Shown here one piece after another: positions 46,686-55,581 of a stretch of 64,000 bases of DNA. This DNA comes from Kocuria rhizophila DC2201 (lineage in GTDB: Bacteria > Actinomycetota > Actinomycetes > Actinomycetales > Micrococcaceae), in assembly GCF_000010285.1 (NCBI RefSeq), contig NC_010617.1:186001-250000 (forward strand), read 5' to 3'. Numbering within the stretch: position 1 is the first letter of the stretch; every line of letters begins with the position of its first letter. The notes below the pieces were generated by a model, which was not told the DNA's origin, ran no database searches, and worked only from the letters and a program-made list of their open reading frames with translations. The position numbers and the translations under genes were made by a program.

Positions 46686-47369
46686 ATGGGCGCGGTGCTC
46701 GCGGGTGTGGTGTCCGTGGTGGGCCTCGGGCTGGTCATGGGGTTCTCACCCACCATCTACGCCCTGGTGCTGCGGATCCTCACGCGCCGCCCCCACCCGT
46801 CGCGCTCCGTGCACCGGCTGACCCTGGGCATGGTGCTGGGGACCACGCTGCTGCTGATCGTCTTCCGCTCCGTGGACCCGCAGACCATCACCGCCCTGGT
46901 CGAGGACCGCACCAAGGAGCTGCTGGTGCGGCGCGGGGTGGACCTCACCGCGGGCATCCTCCTGCTGGTCCTCGCGGGTGTGGAGTTCCGCCGCTGGTGC
47001 ACGCGGGCGCGACCGCAGCGGCGTCGGCCGCGCAGGCCCAAGACGGACTCCGTGCGGCACATGACCACCCTGGGCTTCGTCAACACGGTGGTGGGCGTGA
47101 GCGGGCCGGCCACCATGTACATCGCGGGTCGCCTCATCACCGGGCTCAGCCACCACCTGGCGGTCCAGGCGGCGTACTACGCCCTGTTCCTCGCGGCGGT
47201 GGTGGGGCCGTACTGGCTCCTCACGTGGGTGTGGGAACGGGTCCCCGCGCTCGCCGGTCACGTGGAGCGCCTCACCCGGTGGGTGGCCGCGCAGGACCCC
47301 CGCCCCGTGCTGGCATGGGGACTCACGGCAGCCGGTGCGGTGTTCCTCGTGCTGGGGGTCACCGGCTGA
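46686..47369 (+). CDS. GAP/Sap (LysE-superfamily) membrane protein
   Basis: A 227-residue protein with six predicted membrane segments. VGLGLVMGFSPTIYALVLRIL at the start and FVNTVVGVSGPATMYIAGR in the middle resemble the GAP/Sap family, related to mycobacterial proteins that move cell-envelope lipids such as sulfolipid and glycopeptidolipid. Cargo here is unknown. AAGGA lies nine bases before ATG 46686. An imperfect inverted repeat starts two bases after the stop codon. Confidence 0.68.
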   Translation: MGAVLAGVVSVVGLGLVMGFSPTIYALVLRILTRRPHPSRSVHRLTLGMVLGTTLLLIVFRSVDPQTITALVEDRTKELLVRRGVDLTAGILLLVLAGVEFRRWCTRARPQRRRPRRPKTDSVRHMTTLGFVNTVVGVSGPATMYIAGRLITGLSHHLAVQAAYYALFLAAVVGPYWLLTWVWERVPALAGHVERLTRWVAAQDPRPVLAWGLTAAGAVFLVLGVTG

Positions 47370-47370
47370 A

Positions 47371-47436
47371 CCAGGATGAAGTGCAGGTATTGCCGCTCAG
47401 AGGGTGAGATGTGGCAAAAACTGCACTTTTTCCTGG
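47371..47436. repeat. Imperfect 24-bp inverted repeat
   Basis: Left arm 47371-47394 and right arm 47413-47436 match at 20 of 24 positions, with an 18-base loop. The arms share CCAGGA, AAGTGCAG and TTGCC. It is richer in A/T than its surroundings and lies between convergent genes; it could be a terminator or a small mobile repeat. Confidence 0.65.
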
Positions 47437-47484
47437 GGACGGTTGCTGTGGAGGGCCTCACCGCGCCGGCCGGGACGGGGCTGG

Positions 47485-48336
47485 TCAGGCCTCCGCGGGC
47501 TCCGCGTCCGAGATCTTCTCCCCGCGGCGCTCGGCCATGAGCAGCTCCCACGTGCGGACCAGGCGGGGGAGCGAGATGATCGCGAGCCCGCCCAGCATGT
47601 TGAACGGGATGACCCACGCGAACCAGCCGAGCCAGTCCAGGTAGGAGTAGTCCCACCCGGCGTGCATGGCTCCGAAGATCACGATCGAGTTCAGCGCTCC
47701 GTGGAGCATGCCGAGGCCCACCACCAGGAAACCGCCGATCAGGGAGATCACGGCGGTCATCATGTCGCTGTTCGTGCCCTGCTGCATGCGGGTCATCAGG
47801 GTGATGGTGGACCCGGCCAGCAGTGCGAGGCACACGGTCTCCGTGCCGAAGCCGTCCGAGACGTACCCGGTGGCCACCTCCACGAGCGTGGCGGAGAAGT
47901 CCGGGAACGCGGCAACCACCACCCACATGAACGCCCACCCGCCCACCAGGTTGGTCACCAGGATCACGACCCACAGCCGCAGCAGTGTCCACCAGGTGCC
48001 GTGCCCGGCCACCACCGCGTTGATGGGCAGCAGGAAGTCCTCCGTGAACAGCTCGGAGTGGGCCAGGCGCAGGGCCAGCAGCCCGATGCCGAACGCCGTT
48101 CCCGCCAGCAGTTTGGAGCCGGTGGCATCCATGACGGCGAGCATGGCCATGATGCCGAGACCCACGTCGATCCCGCCGAACAGCCCGGTGACCACCAGTG
48201 CCCGCCACGTGCGGTGCAACCGGTCCGTGCCCTCCTGGACGGTGTTCTTGAACCCCTCGACCAGCTCGTCCTCGAGGGGCTGGTCCGTGCGCCCCGAGGA
48301 ACGCCGTGCGGTCTCACTGTCTCGGGTGGCGGCCAT
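47485..48336 (-). CDS. Formate/nitrite transporter (FNT) family channel
   Basis: A 283-residue pentameric anion channel. It has six membrane segments and the LAHSELFTEDFLLP and LVGGWAFMWVV-type half-helices of the FNT fold, which move formate, nitrite or similar small monovalent anions. Substrate cannot be settled by eye. TACGGT seven bases before ATG 48336 with no ribosome site suggests a leaderless mRNA. Confidence 0.85.
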   Translation of the reverse strand: MAATRDSETARRSSGRTDQPLEDELVEGFKNTVQEGTDRLHRTWRALVVTGLFGGIDVGLGIMAMLAVMDATGSKLLAGTAFGIGLLALRLAHSELFTEDFLLPINAVVAGHGTWWTLLRLWVVILVTNLVGGWAFMWVVVAAFPDFSATLVEVATGYVSDGFGTETVCLALLAGSTITLMTRMQQGTNSDMMTAVISLIGGFLVVGLGMLHGALNSIVIFGAMHAGWDYSYLDWLGWFAWVIPFNMLGGLAIISLPRLVRTWELLMAERRGEKISDAEPAEA

Positions 48337-48400
48337 GGAGTTCACCGTAGGACACGGCAGCCACCCCGGGGCGTGCCCGCACCGCCGCACACGGTGTGCA

Positions 48401-48457
48401 TTGGCGGAGCAAACGCAGTATGGGCGCCGGATTTCTGCACTAACGGAGCACATGCAC
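48401..48457. repeat. AACGGAGCA repeat, direct pair
   Basis: TTGGCGGAGCAAACGCA (48401-48417) and TAACGGAGCACATGCAC (48441-48457), each preceded by TGCA(C/T), in the same orientation 40 bases apart. They belong to the same family as the copies at 3701-3847. Confidence 0.65.
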
Positions 48458-48534
48458 CGGGCGTCCAGGGATGCCCGGGCCTGCTCCAGAGGTGCCCGGG
48501 CCTGCTCCGGGGACGTTTCGGGGGTGGCCCGCAC

Positions 48535-49308
48535 TCAGCCCTTGCCGGTGAACTCCGGCTTGCGCTTCTCCTGGAAAGCCTTGAAGCCCTCGCGGTAGTC
48601 GGCAGTGGCGCACAGGGCGGTCTGCGCGGCGTTCTCCGCGGCCATGGACTCCCACAGCCCGATCCGCTGGTCCCGGATCTGTGCCACGAGCTCCTTGGAC
48701 GCCACGAACGCCTGCGTGGCCCCGTCGGCGGCACGGCGCACCCGCGTGAGCGTGAAGTCCATGAGCTCCTCCGCGGGCACCGCGCGGGAGAACAGACCGG
48801 ACGCCACGGCCTCCGCGCCGCTCATGAGCTCGGCGGTGTAGATGAGGTCCAGCGTGCGGTGGGCCCCCAGTCGCTCGGTGAACAGCGCGTGCCCGCCGGA
48901 GTCCAGCGTGGCCCCGAGATTCGCGAAGGGGGACCCGATCTTGGCGTTCTCCGCCACGTAGACCACGTCCGTGGCGATCGCCAGGCCCAGCCCCACACCC
49001 AGGCACGCCCCCTGCACCGCCGCGAACGTGGGCGCGGGGAACGCGGACATCCGCTGCAGCAGGGGTTGCAGGGTGCCGGTGAGGTAGCCCTCGGTGTCGT
49101 CCGTGGCCGGATCCACCCCGGAGATGTCCCGGCCCGCGCAGAAGCCCCGGCCCTCACCCGTGAGCAGCAGCGCCCGCACACCGGCCGCCTCCGCCTCGGT
49201 GTAGGCATCCGTCAGCCCGCGCAGCGCGGAGACGTCCAGCGAGTTCATCTTCTGGGGTGCGTTGAGCACCACGTGGGCAATCTCGTCCTCGATGGTCAGG
49301 TCGATCAC
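48535..49308 (-). CDS. Crotonase-fold isomerase, PaaG-like
   Basis: A 257-residue crotonase-family enzyme, probably shifting the double bond of the phenylacetyl-CoA epoxide to the oxepin (PaaG role) or acting in the later beta-oxidation steps. Oxyanion segments FCAGRDIS and QGACLGVGLG are present, but both hydratase glutamates are replaced (Gly and Phe), while LDSGG supplies the Asp used by isomerase-type members. GAGGAG lies nine bases before GTG 49308. It is 209 bases after paaE, behind the inverted 11-mer hairpin, so it is probably separately transcribed. Confidence 0.8.
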   Translation of the reverse strand: MIDLTIEDEIAHVVLNAPQKMNSLDVSALRGLTDAYTEAEAAGVRALLLTGEGRGFCAGRDISGVDPATDDTEGYLTGTLQPLLQRMSAFPAPTFAAVQGACLGVGLGLAIATDVVYVAENAKIGSPFANLGATLDSGGHALFTERLGAHRTLDLIYTAELMSGAEAVASGLFSRAVPAEELMDFTLTRVRRAADGATQAFVASKELVAQIRDQRIGLWESMAAENAAQTALCATADYREGFKAFQEKRKPEFTGKG

Positions 49309-49517
49309 GGTGTTCTCCTCGGGGTTGGGGTCTCGGCGGGGTGCGGTGGGCGCTGGCTGACAGGGCGGCGTCGTTCCGGCTCAGCAGGCCCGCGCACCGA
49401 CACCGCATGGCAGCCGCATACGCGCCGCGTCCGCACGGTGCGCGCACCACGCGAGCGGGCAGGTACGGCGACGACGCCGCCCGGGTGCCGGTGCGGCGTC
49501 GTCGTCAGAGGGGTGGG
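49309..49517. other. Spacer between paaE and the PaaG-like gene
   Basis: Holds the hairpin of inverted 11-mers at 49470-49503 and a one-mismatch copy at 49365-49375. No PaaR-type palindrome is seen here. Confidence 0.5.
49470..49503 (-). terminator. Hairpin made of two inverted 11-mers (copies 13 and 14)
   Basis: GACGACGCCGC (49470-49480) faces GCGGCGTCGTC (49493-49503), an 11-bp perfect stem extended by an inner CCGG/CCGG with a GTG loop. It lies 15 bases past the paaE stop and is the probable terminator of paaABCDE. Confidence 0.75.
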
Positions 49518-50717
49518 TCAGGCGTCGAAGTCCACGGCGAGCTCGTCCGAGGTGGGGCGGGTCTGGCACGTGAGCACGTAGCCGGCGTCCACCTCGTCCT
49601 TCTCGAGCGCGAAGTTCTCCTCCATCTCGAACTCGCCCCTGGTGACCTTGGCGCGGCACGTGCCGCAGACGCCGCCGGCGCACGCGAAGGGGACGTCCGG
49701 GCGCACGCGCAGTGCGGCGTTGAGCACGGTCTCCGCGGCGGACTTGGGGGACTCCACCTGGGCTGAGGTGCCGTCCAGGTTGAAGACGATCGTGTAGTTC
49801 TCGCCCTTGGGGTCGGCCACGACGGGGCGGCCCTGCTGGCCCTGGGGTGCGGTGGGCTTGCCCGTGGTGAACAGCTCGAAGCGCACGCGGGACTCGTCCA
49901 CGCCGCGCTCCTTGAGGACGTCCCGGCACAGCTGCACGAGCTCGAACGGGCCGCACAGGAACCACTCGTCCGCGGAGTCCACCTGGATCACGCGGTCCAG
50001 CAGCTCCTCGAGCTTGTCGTGGTCGATCCGCCCGGACATCAGCGGCGAGATCCGCTGCTCTCGGGACAGCACGTGGTGCACGGCCAGGCGTGCGGGGTAC
50101 TTGTCCTTGAGGTCGCCCAGCTCCTCGGCGAACATCACGTCCATGGAGGAGCGGTTCGCGTAGATCACGTCCATCTGGGCGGTGTCCGATGCGCGCAGCA
50201 GGGCGCGGGCGATCGCCATGATGGGGGTGATCCCGGAACCGGCGGCGAAGGCGACCAGGTGCACGTTGCGCTTCTTGGCCACCTCCTTCTCCGCGAGCTT
50301 CTCGGGGTCGTTCATGGAGGTGATGTTGACCTTGGAGGTGAACGCGCCCTGCGGGTTCATCACGTCCAGGGTGTCCCCGGCGGCCAGCTGCTCGTTGGCC
50401 CACGTGGAGAACACGCCGCCCATGTCCTTCTTGATGGCCACGCGGATCTCACCGGGGGTGGGATCGGCGCAGATGGAGTAGGACCGGCGCACCTCGTGGC
50501 CGTTGATCTGCGCGCGGATGGCCACGTACTGACCCGGGAGGTAGTCGTAGTCCGCCACGAGGTCCTCGGGCACGTCGAACGTGACCTCCACGGAGTCGGA
50601 GGTCAGCTTGCGCACCTCGGAGACCGTGAGGGTGTTGAACACGGCACGGCGCCTGCCGCCGCCCGCGCTGGCCTCGGTGGCGTCCTCCAGCGTGGAGGTG
50701 TCCGCGGTTTCGCTCAT
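49518..50717 (-). CDS. paaE: Phenylacetyl-CoA epoxidase, reductase subunit PaaE
   Basis: Passes electrons from NADPH through FAD and a 2Fe-2S cluster to the PaaAC oxygenase. The 399-residue chain has an FAD domain (RRSYSICADP), an NAD domain (AGSGITPIMAIARALL, WFLCGPFELV), and a plant-type ferredoxin at the C-terminus with the cluster cysteines in CAGGVCGTC and a later C. About 25 extra residues lead the N-terminus. It is last of paaABCDE, two bases after paaD. Confidence 0.95.
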   Translation of the reverse strand: MSETADTSTLEDATEASAGGGRRRAVFNTLTVSEVRKLTSDSVEVTFDVPEDLVADYDYLPGQYVAIRAQINGHEVRRSYSICADPTPGEIRVAIKKDMGGVFSTWANEQLAAGDTLDVMNPQGAFTSKVNITSMNDPEKLAEKEVAKKRNVHLVAFAAGSGITPIMAIARALLRASDTAQMDVIYANRSSMDVMFAEELGDLKDKYPARLAVHHVLSREQRISPLMSGRIDHDKLEELLDRVIQVDSADEWFLCGPFELVQLCRDVLKERGVDESRVRFELFTTGKPTAPQGQQGRPVVADPKGENYTIVFNLDGTSAQVESPKSAAETVLNAALRVRPDVPFACAGGVCGTCRAKVTRGEFEMEENFALEKDEVDAGYVLTCQTRPTSDELAVDFDA

Positions 50718-50719
50718 GA

Positions 50720-51310
50720 TCAGTGCACCTTGAAGTAGTCGAAGGGTTCTTTGCAGTCGTCGCAGACCCACAGGGCCTTGCAGGACGTGGACCCGAAGCG
50801 GGTCATCTCGTGGGTGCGCAGGGACTCGCAGCGCGGGCACTTCACGGCCAGGCTCAGCCGCACGGGCCCGGAGTTGTGACCGGCGGCGGTGCGCCCGGTG
50901 GGAGGCGCGATGCCGTACTCGTTGAGCTTGGCGCGGCCCTCGGCGGACATCCAGTCCGTGGTCCACGCCGGGCGCAGCACCTGCACCACGCGCACGTTCT
51001 CGTAGCCGGCGGCCGTCACGGCCGCCTCGAGGTCCGCGGCCATGGTGTCCATGGCGGGGCACCCGGAGTAGGTGGGGGTGATCACCACCACCGTCTCGTC
51101 CTGCCCGGCCACGGCGTCCCGCAGCACCCCGAGGTCCTCGAGCGTGAGCACGGGGATCTCCGGGTCGCACACGGTGGCGGCGACGTCCCACAGGGCGGCG
51201 TCGGCCGGGTCGTCCGGGCGCTGCGAGGGCCCCAGGGGGACCTCACGGGGTGCCACGCCACCGGTGGGCGGCAGGGAACGGGGCGGAACGCGGGAGAACA
51301 CGGAACTCAC
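50720..51310 (-). CDS. paaD: Phenylacetyl-CoA epoxidase accessory protein PaaD
   Basis: A 196-residue MIP18/DUF59-family protein thought to help assemble or maintain the epoxidase metal centre. The DUF59 core reads VCDPEIPVLTLEDLGVLRD and PTYSGCPAM; a zinc-ribbon-like CPRC and CDDC at the C-terminus is specific to PaaD. GTG 51310 overlaps the paaC stop by four bases. Residues 1-45 are a Pro-rich extension. Confidence 0.93.
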   Translation of the reverse strand: MSSVFSRVPPRSLPPTGGVAPREVPLGPSQRPDDPADAALWDVAATVCDPEIPVLTLEDLGVLRDAVAGQDETVVVITPTYSGCPAMDTMAADLEAAVTAAGYENVRVVQVLRPAWTTDWMSAEGRAKLNEYGIAPPTGRTAAGHNSGPVRLSLAVKCPRCESLRTHEMTRFGSTSCKALWVCDDCKEPFDYFKVH

Positions 51311-52143
51311 CACGTGGCGCCGGGATGCTGGCGGGCGAGCCACTGCATCTCGGCGAGGATGTACCCGCGGTACTCGGAATACGCGCCGTCACGGGGCTCC
51401 GCGGAGAGCCGGGCCTGGGCCACGTTGGGGACCTCGAGCTCGGCCTCGGCCAGCAGCGCGGTCACGCGGTCCATGGTCCGCTCGCGCAGCGTGGAGGGGC
51501 GCACGGCCACGCCCTCGAGCTCGTCGTGCAGCGGCTCGTCCGCGAACAGCTCGTCCAGGTAGGGCCACATGTAGTAGAGCCCGTCCTGGATGCGCCGCTT
51601 GGACTCCTCGGTGCCGAGGCCCAGGCGCAGGATCCACTGGGCCGCGTGGTCCTGGTGGTACTCCACCTCCTTGAGGGCCTTGTCGGCGATCGCTGCAAGG
51701 GTCTGGTCCGTGGAGGACTGCAGCGCGGAGTAGAGCTCGTACTGGTAGAAGGAGAACAGCAGCTGACGCGCGATGGTCTGGCCGAAGTCCCCGTTCTCCT
51801 GCTCCACGAGGCGCACGGAGCGGAACTCCTCCTCGTTGCGGAAGTACGCGAGCTCGTCCTCGGTCTTGCCCCATGCGGAGCCCGCGTAGGTCAGCAGGAA
51901 CCGGGCGTGGCCGATGAGGTCCAGCGCGATGTTGCCCAGCGCGATGTCCTCCTCGAGCTCGGGTGCCCGCGAGATCCACCAGCCCAGACGCTGGGACAGC
52001 ATCAGGGCGTCGTCGCCGAGCCGCAGCGCGTACTGGGCCACGGCCTCGGGGGCCCTTCCGCCGGTCTCCGCGATGTCCTCGGCGGTGATGGCGACGCCCG
52101 CGGACTGCTTGGTGGCGGAGTCGTGGGAGGCGAACGCGCTCAC
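51307..52143 (-). CDS. paaC: Phenylacetyl-CoA epoxidase, structural subunit PaaC
   Basis: A 278-residue ferritin-fold partner of PaaA that stabilises the complex and binds no di-iron centre of its own in E. coli. GWWISRAPELEEDIALGNIALDLIGHAR and VEYHQDHAAQWILRLGLGTEES are family segments. GTG 52143 overlaps the paaB stop and its stop overlaps paaD, each by four bases, so translation is coupled. Confidence 0.95.
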   Translation of the reverse strand: MSAFASHDSATKQSAGVAITAEDIAETGGRAPEAVAQYALRLGDDALMLSQRLGWWISRAPELEEDIALGNIALDLIGHARFLLTYAGSAWGKTEDELAYFRNEEEFRSVRLVEQENGDFGQTIARQLLFSFYQYELYSALQSSTDQTLAAIADKALKEVEYHQDHAAQWILRLGLGTEESKRRIQDGLYYMWPYLDELFADEPLHDELEGVAVRPSTLRERTMDRVTALLAEAELEVPNVAQARLSAEPRDGAYSEYRGYILAEMQWLARQHPGATW

Positions 52144-52436
52144 AGGTGCTTCACCCCTTCGCTCTTGGTGTAGTACGTGGCGTGGCGGTAGCTCTTGCCC
52201 TGCGCGGACTCGAAGTAGCCGCCCTTGGAATCCGGGTCCGAGGCGGTGATGGCGTCCGCGGGGACCACCCACACGCTCGTGCCCTCGTTGCGCCGGGTGT
52301 AGAGGTCACGCGCGTTGCGCACTGCCATGGTGGCGTCCGGGGCGTGCAGCGAGCCCGCGTGCACGTGGGACAGCCCGCGCGAGGAGCGCACGAAGACCTC
52401 CCACAGGGGCCAGTTGCCGTTCTGGTTCTCGCTCAT
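52140..52436 (-). CDS. paaB: Phenylacetyl-CoA epoxidase subunit PaaB
   Basis: A 98-residue small subunit that bridges PaaAC units. WPLWEVFVRSSRGLSHVHAGSL is the family start, followed by MAVRNARDLYTRRNEG and a C-terminal YYTKSEGVKHL. It begins two bases after paaA and overlaps paaC by four. Confidence 0.95.
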   Translation of the reverse strand: MSENQNGNWPLWEVFVRSSRGLSHVHAGSLHAPDATMAVRNARDLYTRRNEGTSVWVVPADAITASDPDSKGGYFESAQGKSYRHATYYTKSEGVKHL

Positions 52437-52438
52437 GC

Positions 52439-53488
52439 TCACGCTCCGATCAGCTCGGCGGAGCCGCGGCCCGCCATGACGGTGAAGTCCTCGTTCGCGT
52501 CCTCCTGGGACGACGACGTCGCAGCCTCCGCGGCCTCGCGCGCCTGTCGCTGGGCGTAGGCCTCGGCGGCCTCGCGCACCCACGCGCCGTTGGCGTGCGC
52601 CTCGCGGCGGCGCTTCATGCGCTGGACGTTGCAAGGCCCGGAGCCCTTGATCACGGACATGAACTCGTTCCAGTCCAGCTGGCCGTAGTCGTAGTGCCCG
52701 CGCTCCTCGTTCCACTTCAGGTCCGGGTCCGGCAGGGTCAGGCCCAGGGCCTCGGCCTGCGGGACGATCATGTCCACGAAGCGCTGGCGCAGCTCGTCGT
52801 TGGAGAAGCGCTTGATGTTCCACTCCATGGACTGCTGGGAGTTGGGGGAGTCGGCGTCCGGGGGGCCGAACATCTGCAGGGCGGGGCCGTAGAAGCGGTT
52901 CACGGCGTCCTGCGCCATCTGCTTCTGGGCCTCGGTGCCGTGGGAGAGCTCGTAGAGGATCTCCCAGCCCTGGCGCTGGTGGAAGGACTCCTCCTTGCAG
53001 ATGCGCACCATCGCGCGGCCGTAGGGGCCGTAGGAGGCACGGCACAGCGGGACCTGGTTGCAGATCGCGGCGCCGTCCACGAGCCAGCCGATCGCACCCA
53101 TGTCGGCCCACGTGCGGGCCGGGTAGTTGAAGATCGAGGAGTACTTGGCCTTGCCGCTGAGCAGCTGCTCGTTGAGCACGGAGCGGGGAGTGCCCAGGGT
53201 CTCCGCGGCGGAGTAGAGGTACAGCCCGTGGCCGGCCTCGTCCTGGACCTTGGCCATCAGCACGGCCTTGCGCTTGAGGCTCGGGGCGCGGGTGATCCAG
53301 TTGGCCTCCGGCTGCATGCCGATGATCTCGGAGTGCGCGTGCTGGGAGACCTGGCGGGTCAGGCTCTTCCGGTAGGCCTTGGGCATCCAGTCGCGGGGCT
53401 CCACGCGGGAGTCCTCGCTGAGGAGGTGGTCGAAGTGCTGCTGCTCGGCGGTGGTCGCCTGGTCCGCAGTGGTGGTCTGCTCAGTCAT
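52439..53488 (-). CDS. paaA: Phenylacetyl-CoA epoxidase, catalytic subunit PaaA
   Basis: The di-iron oxygenase that turns phenylacetyl-CoA into its ring 1,2-epoxide. The 349-residue ferritin-like protein shows metal ligands in [12 protein letters not shown] and [15 protein letters not shown]. The last 40 residues are an Ala/Glu-rich tail with a one-mismatch dispersed 11-mer. GAGGACAC lies just before ATG 53488. First gene of paaABCDE; a PaaR-box palindrome at 53556-53574 overlaps its promoter. Confidence 0.96.
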   Translation of the reverse strand: MTEQTTTADQATTAEQQHFDHLLSEDSRVEPRDWMPKAYRKSLTRQVSQHAHSEIIGMQPEANWITRAPSLKRKAVLMAKVQDEAGHGLYLYSAAETLGTPRSVLNEQLLSGKAKYSSIFNYPARTWADMGAIGWLVDGAAICNQVPLCRASYGPYGRAMVRICKEESFHQRQGWEILYELSHGTEAQKQMAQDAVNRFYGPALQMFGPPDADSPNSQQSMEWNIKRFSNDELRQRFVDMIVPQAEALGLTLPDPDLKWNEERGHYDYGQLDWNEFMSVIKGSGPCNVQRMKRRREAHANGAWVREAAEAYAQRQAREAAEAATSSSQEDANEDFTVMAGRGSAELIGA

Positions 53489-53555
53489 GGTGTGTCCTCG
53501 GTTCACGGGTGAGATGGGAGCGGAGGATGAACTCTGTACGCTGCCGACGATAATA

Positions 53556-53574
53556 ACTGACCGCTCGTTCAGAA
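53556..53574. promoter_or_regulatory. PaaR operator 1 (paaA promoter)
   Basis: ACTGACCGCTCGTTCAGAA, palindromic around TGACCG/CGTTCA. On the minus strand it follows a TATATT -10 (53573-53578) with TTGACG upstream (53594-53599), so a bound repressor would cover the transcription start. Confidence 0.75.
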
Positions 53575-53694
53575 TATAGACCCCCAGCGTGGCCGTCAAC
53601 ACATTTTCCGCCCCCGGTCAGGGGGTGCGTCAACGGTGACGGCGCTGCAACGGAGCGGGGACTGGTTGACACACGTCACAATTCGCGGTTGTCT

Positions 53695-53713
53695 ACTGAC
53701 CGATCGTTCTGAA
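53695..53713. promoter_or_regulatory. PaaR operator 2 (paaI/paaK promoter)
   Basis: ACTGACCGATCGTTCTGAA, 139 bases from operator 1, placed just after a likely -10 region with TTGACA at 53666-53671. Confidence 0.75.
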
Positions 53714-53732
53714 AATCGGAAGGAGCTCCCCG

Positions 53733-54143
53733 GTGCCACATCATCCGGTGCTCACGGGGGATCGAGCCTCCGAGTGGCTGGGCATCACCGTGCAGCGTGC
53801 TGACCCCGGGCACTGCGTGATCTCCATGCTCGTGCGCGACGAGATGCTCAACGGCTTCGGGATCGCCCACGGCGGCATGATCTTCGCCCTGGCCGACTCC
53901 TGCTTCGCCATGACCTGCAACGACCCCGACCCCGACGGCACCTCCATGACGGTGGCGCAGGGCGTGGACATCAACTTCCTCAGCTCCGCACAGCCCGGTC
54001 AGACCCTGGTGGCGGAGGGCCGCCAGATCGCCACCACCGGACGCAGCGGCCTGTGCGACATCACCGTCACCACCCAGGAAGGGGACGTGATCGCCCAGTT
54101 CCGCGGCCGCAGCCGCACCGTGCCCCTTCGCCAGAAAGCGTGA
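53733..54143 (+). CDS. paaI: Phenylacetyl-CoA pathway thioesterase PaaI
   Basis: A 136-residue hotdog-fold thioesterase that releases CoA from dead-end ring-hydroxylated phenylacetyl-CoA. GFGIAHGGMIFALADSCFAMTCN, with the catalytic Asp and GG, and VDINFLSSAQPGQTL are PaaI hallmarks. GTG 53733 has AAGGAG six bases before it. paaK follows at once, overlapping or six bases later. Confidence 0.92.
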   Translation: MPHHPVLTGDRASEWLGITVQRADPGHCVISMLVRDEMLNGFGIAHGGMIFALADSCFAMTCNDPDPDGTSMTVAQGVDINFLSSAQPGQTLVAEGRQIATTGRSGLCDITVTTQEGDVIAQFRGRSRTVPLRQKA

Positions 54144-54148
54144 ATCCC

Positions 54149-55486
54149 ATGACGTCGTGCTCCGCCCCCAACCCGTACCGGCCCGAGGCCTCGCAGGATC
54201 CGACCCAGCCGGATCCCGAGGAGCTGATGAGCCGGGACCAGATCGAGGCCCTGCAGACCGAGCGGCTGAACTGGACCCTGCACTACGCGTACGAGAACGT
54301 CCCCGCGTACAAGGAGCTCTTCGACGAGCACGGCGTGCACCCGGACGACTTCCGCGAGCTGGAGGACCTGGCCAAGTTCCCGTACACGGACAAGGAGTTC
54401 CTGCGGAAGGCCTACCCGTTCAAGTCCTTCGCCACGCCGATGTCCGAGATCCGCCGGATCCACGCGTCGTCGGGCACCACAGGCCAGCCCACCGTGGTGG
54501 CCTACACCGAGGACGACCTGCTCACCTGGGGCTCCCTGGTGGCCCGCTGCTTCCGGATGTCCGGGATCAAGCCGGGGGACAAGGTGCACAACGCGTACGG
54601 CTACGGCCTGTTCACCGGTGGCCTGGGCGCCCACTACGGCGCGGAGCGCTTGGGCTGCGCCGTGATCCCGATGTCCGGCGGACAGACCGAGAAGCAGGTG
54701 CAGCTGATCCGGGACTTCGAGCCCGAGGCCATTCTCTCCACGCCCACCTACCTGCTCACCATTGCGGACGGGTTCCGCAAGCTGGGCTTCGACCCGCGGG
54801 AGACGTCCCTCAAGCACGCTGTTCTGGGTGCGGAGCCGTGGACCGAGGAGATGCGCCACGAGATCGAGAAGACCTTCGACATCACCGCGTGCGACATCTA
54901 CGGGCTGTCCGAGGTCATGGGCCCCGGCGTGGCCGGCGAGTCCTTCGAGACCAAGGACGGCTCGCACATCTGGGAGGACCACTTCCGCCCGGAGATCATC
55001 GACCCGTTCGACGACACCGTGCTGCCCACGGGCCGCCCCGGAGAGCTGGTGTTCACGGCCCTGACCAAGCAGGCGCTGCCGATCATCCGCTACCGCACCC
55101 ACGACCTCACCCGTCTGCTCCCGGGCACCGCGCGTCCCGGGCACCGCCGCATGGGCCGCATCACGGGCCGCTCGGACGACATGATCATCCTGCGCGGCGT
55201 GAACCTCTTCCCGTCCCAGATCGAGGAGCTCGCGCTGAAGATCCCGGCGCTGTCCCCGCACTTCACGCTGGAGATCACCCGGCCGAACCGCATGGACCAG
55301 ATGACCATCCACATCGAGCGCCGCGAGGACGCCACGGTGGAGGAGGCCCAGGAGGCCGGGCGCGCGCTGCAGCACGAGATCAAGACCAAGATCGGTTCCA
55401 GCGCGGCCATCGACATCGCGGAGCCCGGCACCCTGGAGCGTTCCTCGGGCAAGCTGCGCCGCGTGTACGACCGCCGCGACAAGTAG
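54149..55486 (+). CDS. paaK: Phenylacetate-CoA ligase
   Basis: Activates phenylacetate to phenylacetyl-CoA with ATP, the entry of the pathway. The 445-residue AMP-forming enzyme has SSGTTGQPTVV, AYGYGLFTGGLGAHYGAE, the YGLSEVMGPGVA motif and RSDDMIILRGVNLFPSQIEE, and ends with ERSSGKLRRV carrying the C-terminal Lys. ATG 54149 is used; GTG 54140 would overlap the paaI stop as GTGA and is equally possible. Confidence 0.95.
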   Translation: MTSCSAPNPYRPEASQDPTQPDPEELMSRDQIEALQTERLNWTLHYAYENVPAYKELFDEHGVHPDDFRELEDLAKFPYTDKEFLRKAYPFKSFATPMSEIRRIHASSGTTGQPTVVAYTEDDLLTWGSLVARCFRMSGIKPGDKVHNAYGYGLFTGGLGAHYGAERLGCAVIPMSGGQTEKQVQLIRDFEPEAILSTPTYLLTIADGFRKLGFDPRETSLKHAVLGAEPWTEEMRHEIEKTFDITACDIYGLSEVMGPGVAGESFETKDGSHIWEDHFRPEIIDPFDDTVLPTGRPGELVFTALTKQALPIIRYRTHDLTRLLPGTARPGHRRMGRITGRSDDMIILRGVNLFPSQIEELALKIPALSPHFTLEITRPNRMDQMTIHIERREDATVEEAQEAGRALQHEIKTKIGSSAAIDIAEPGTLERSSGKLRRVYDRRDK

Positions 55487-55581
55487 CCCGCGCGGTGCCG
55501 CCGGTCGTCCGCGGGGCGGGTGCCGGGTGACGAGCCGGTAATCTGAACATCCCGTCCCCCGGAAGATCGAGGCCCACGCCC

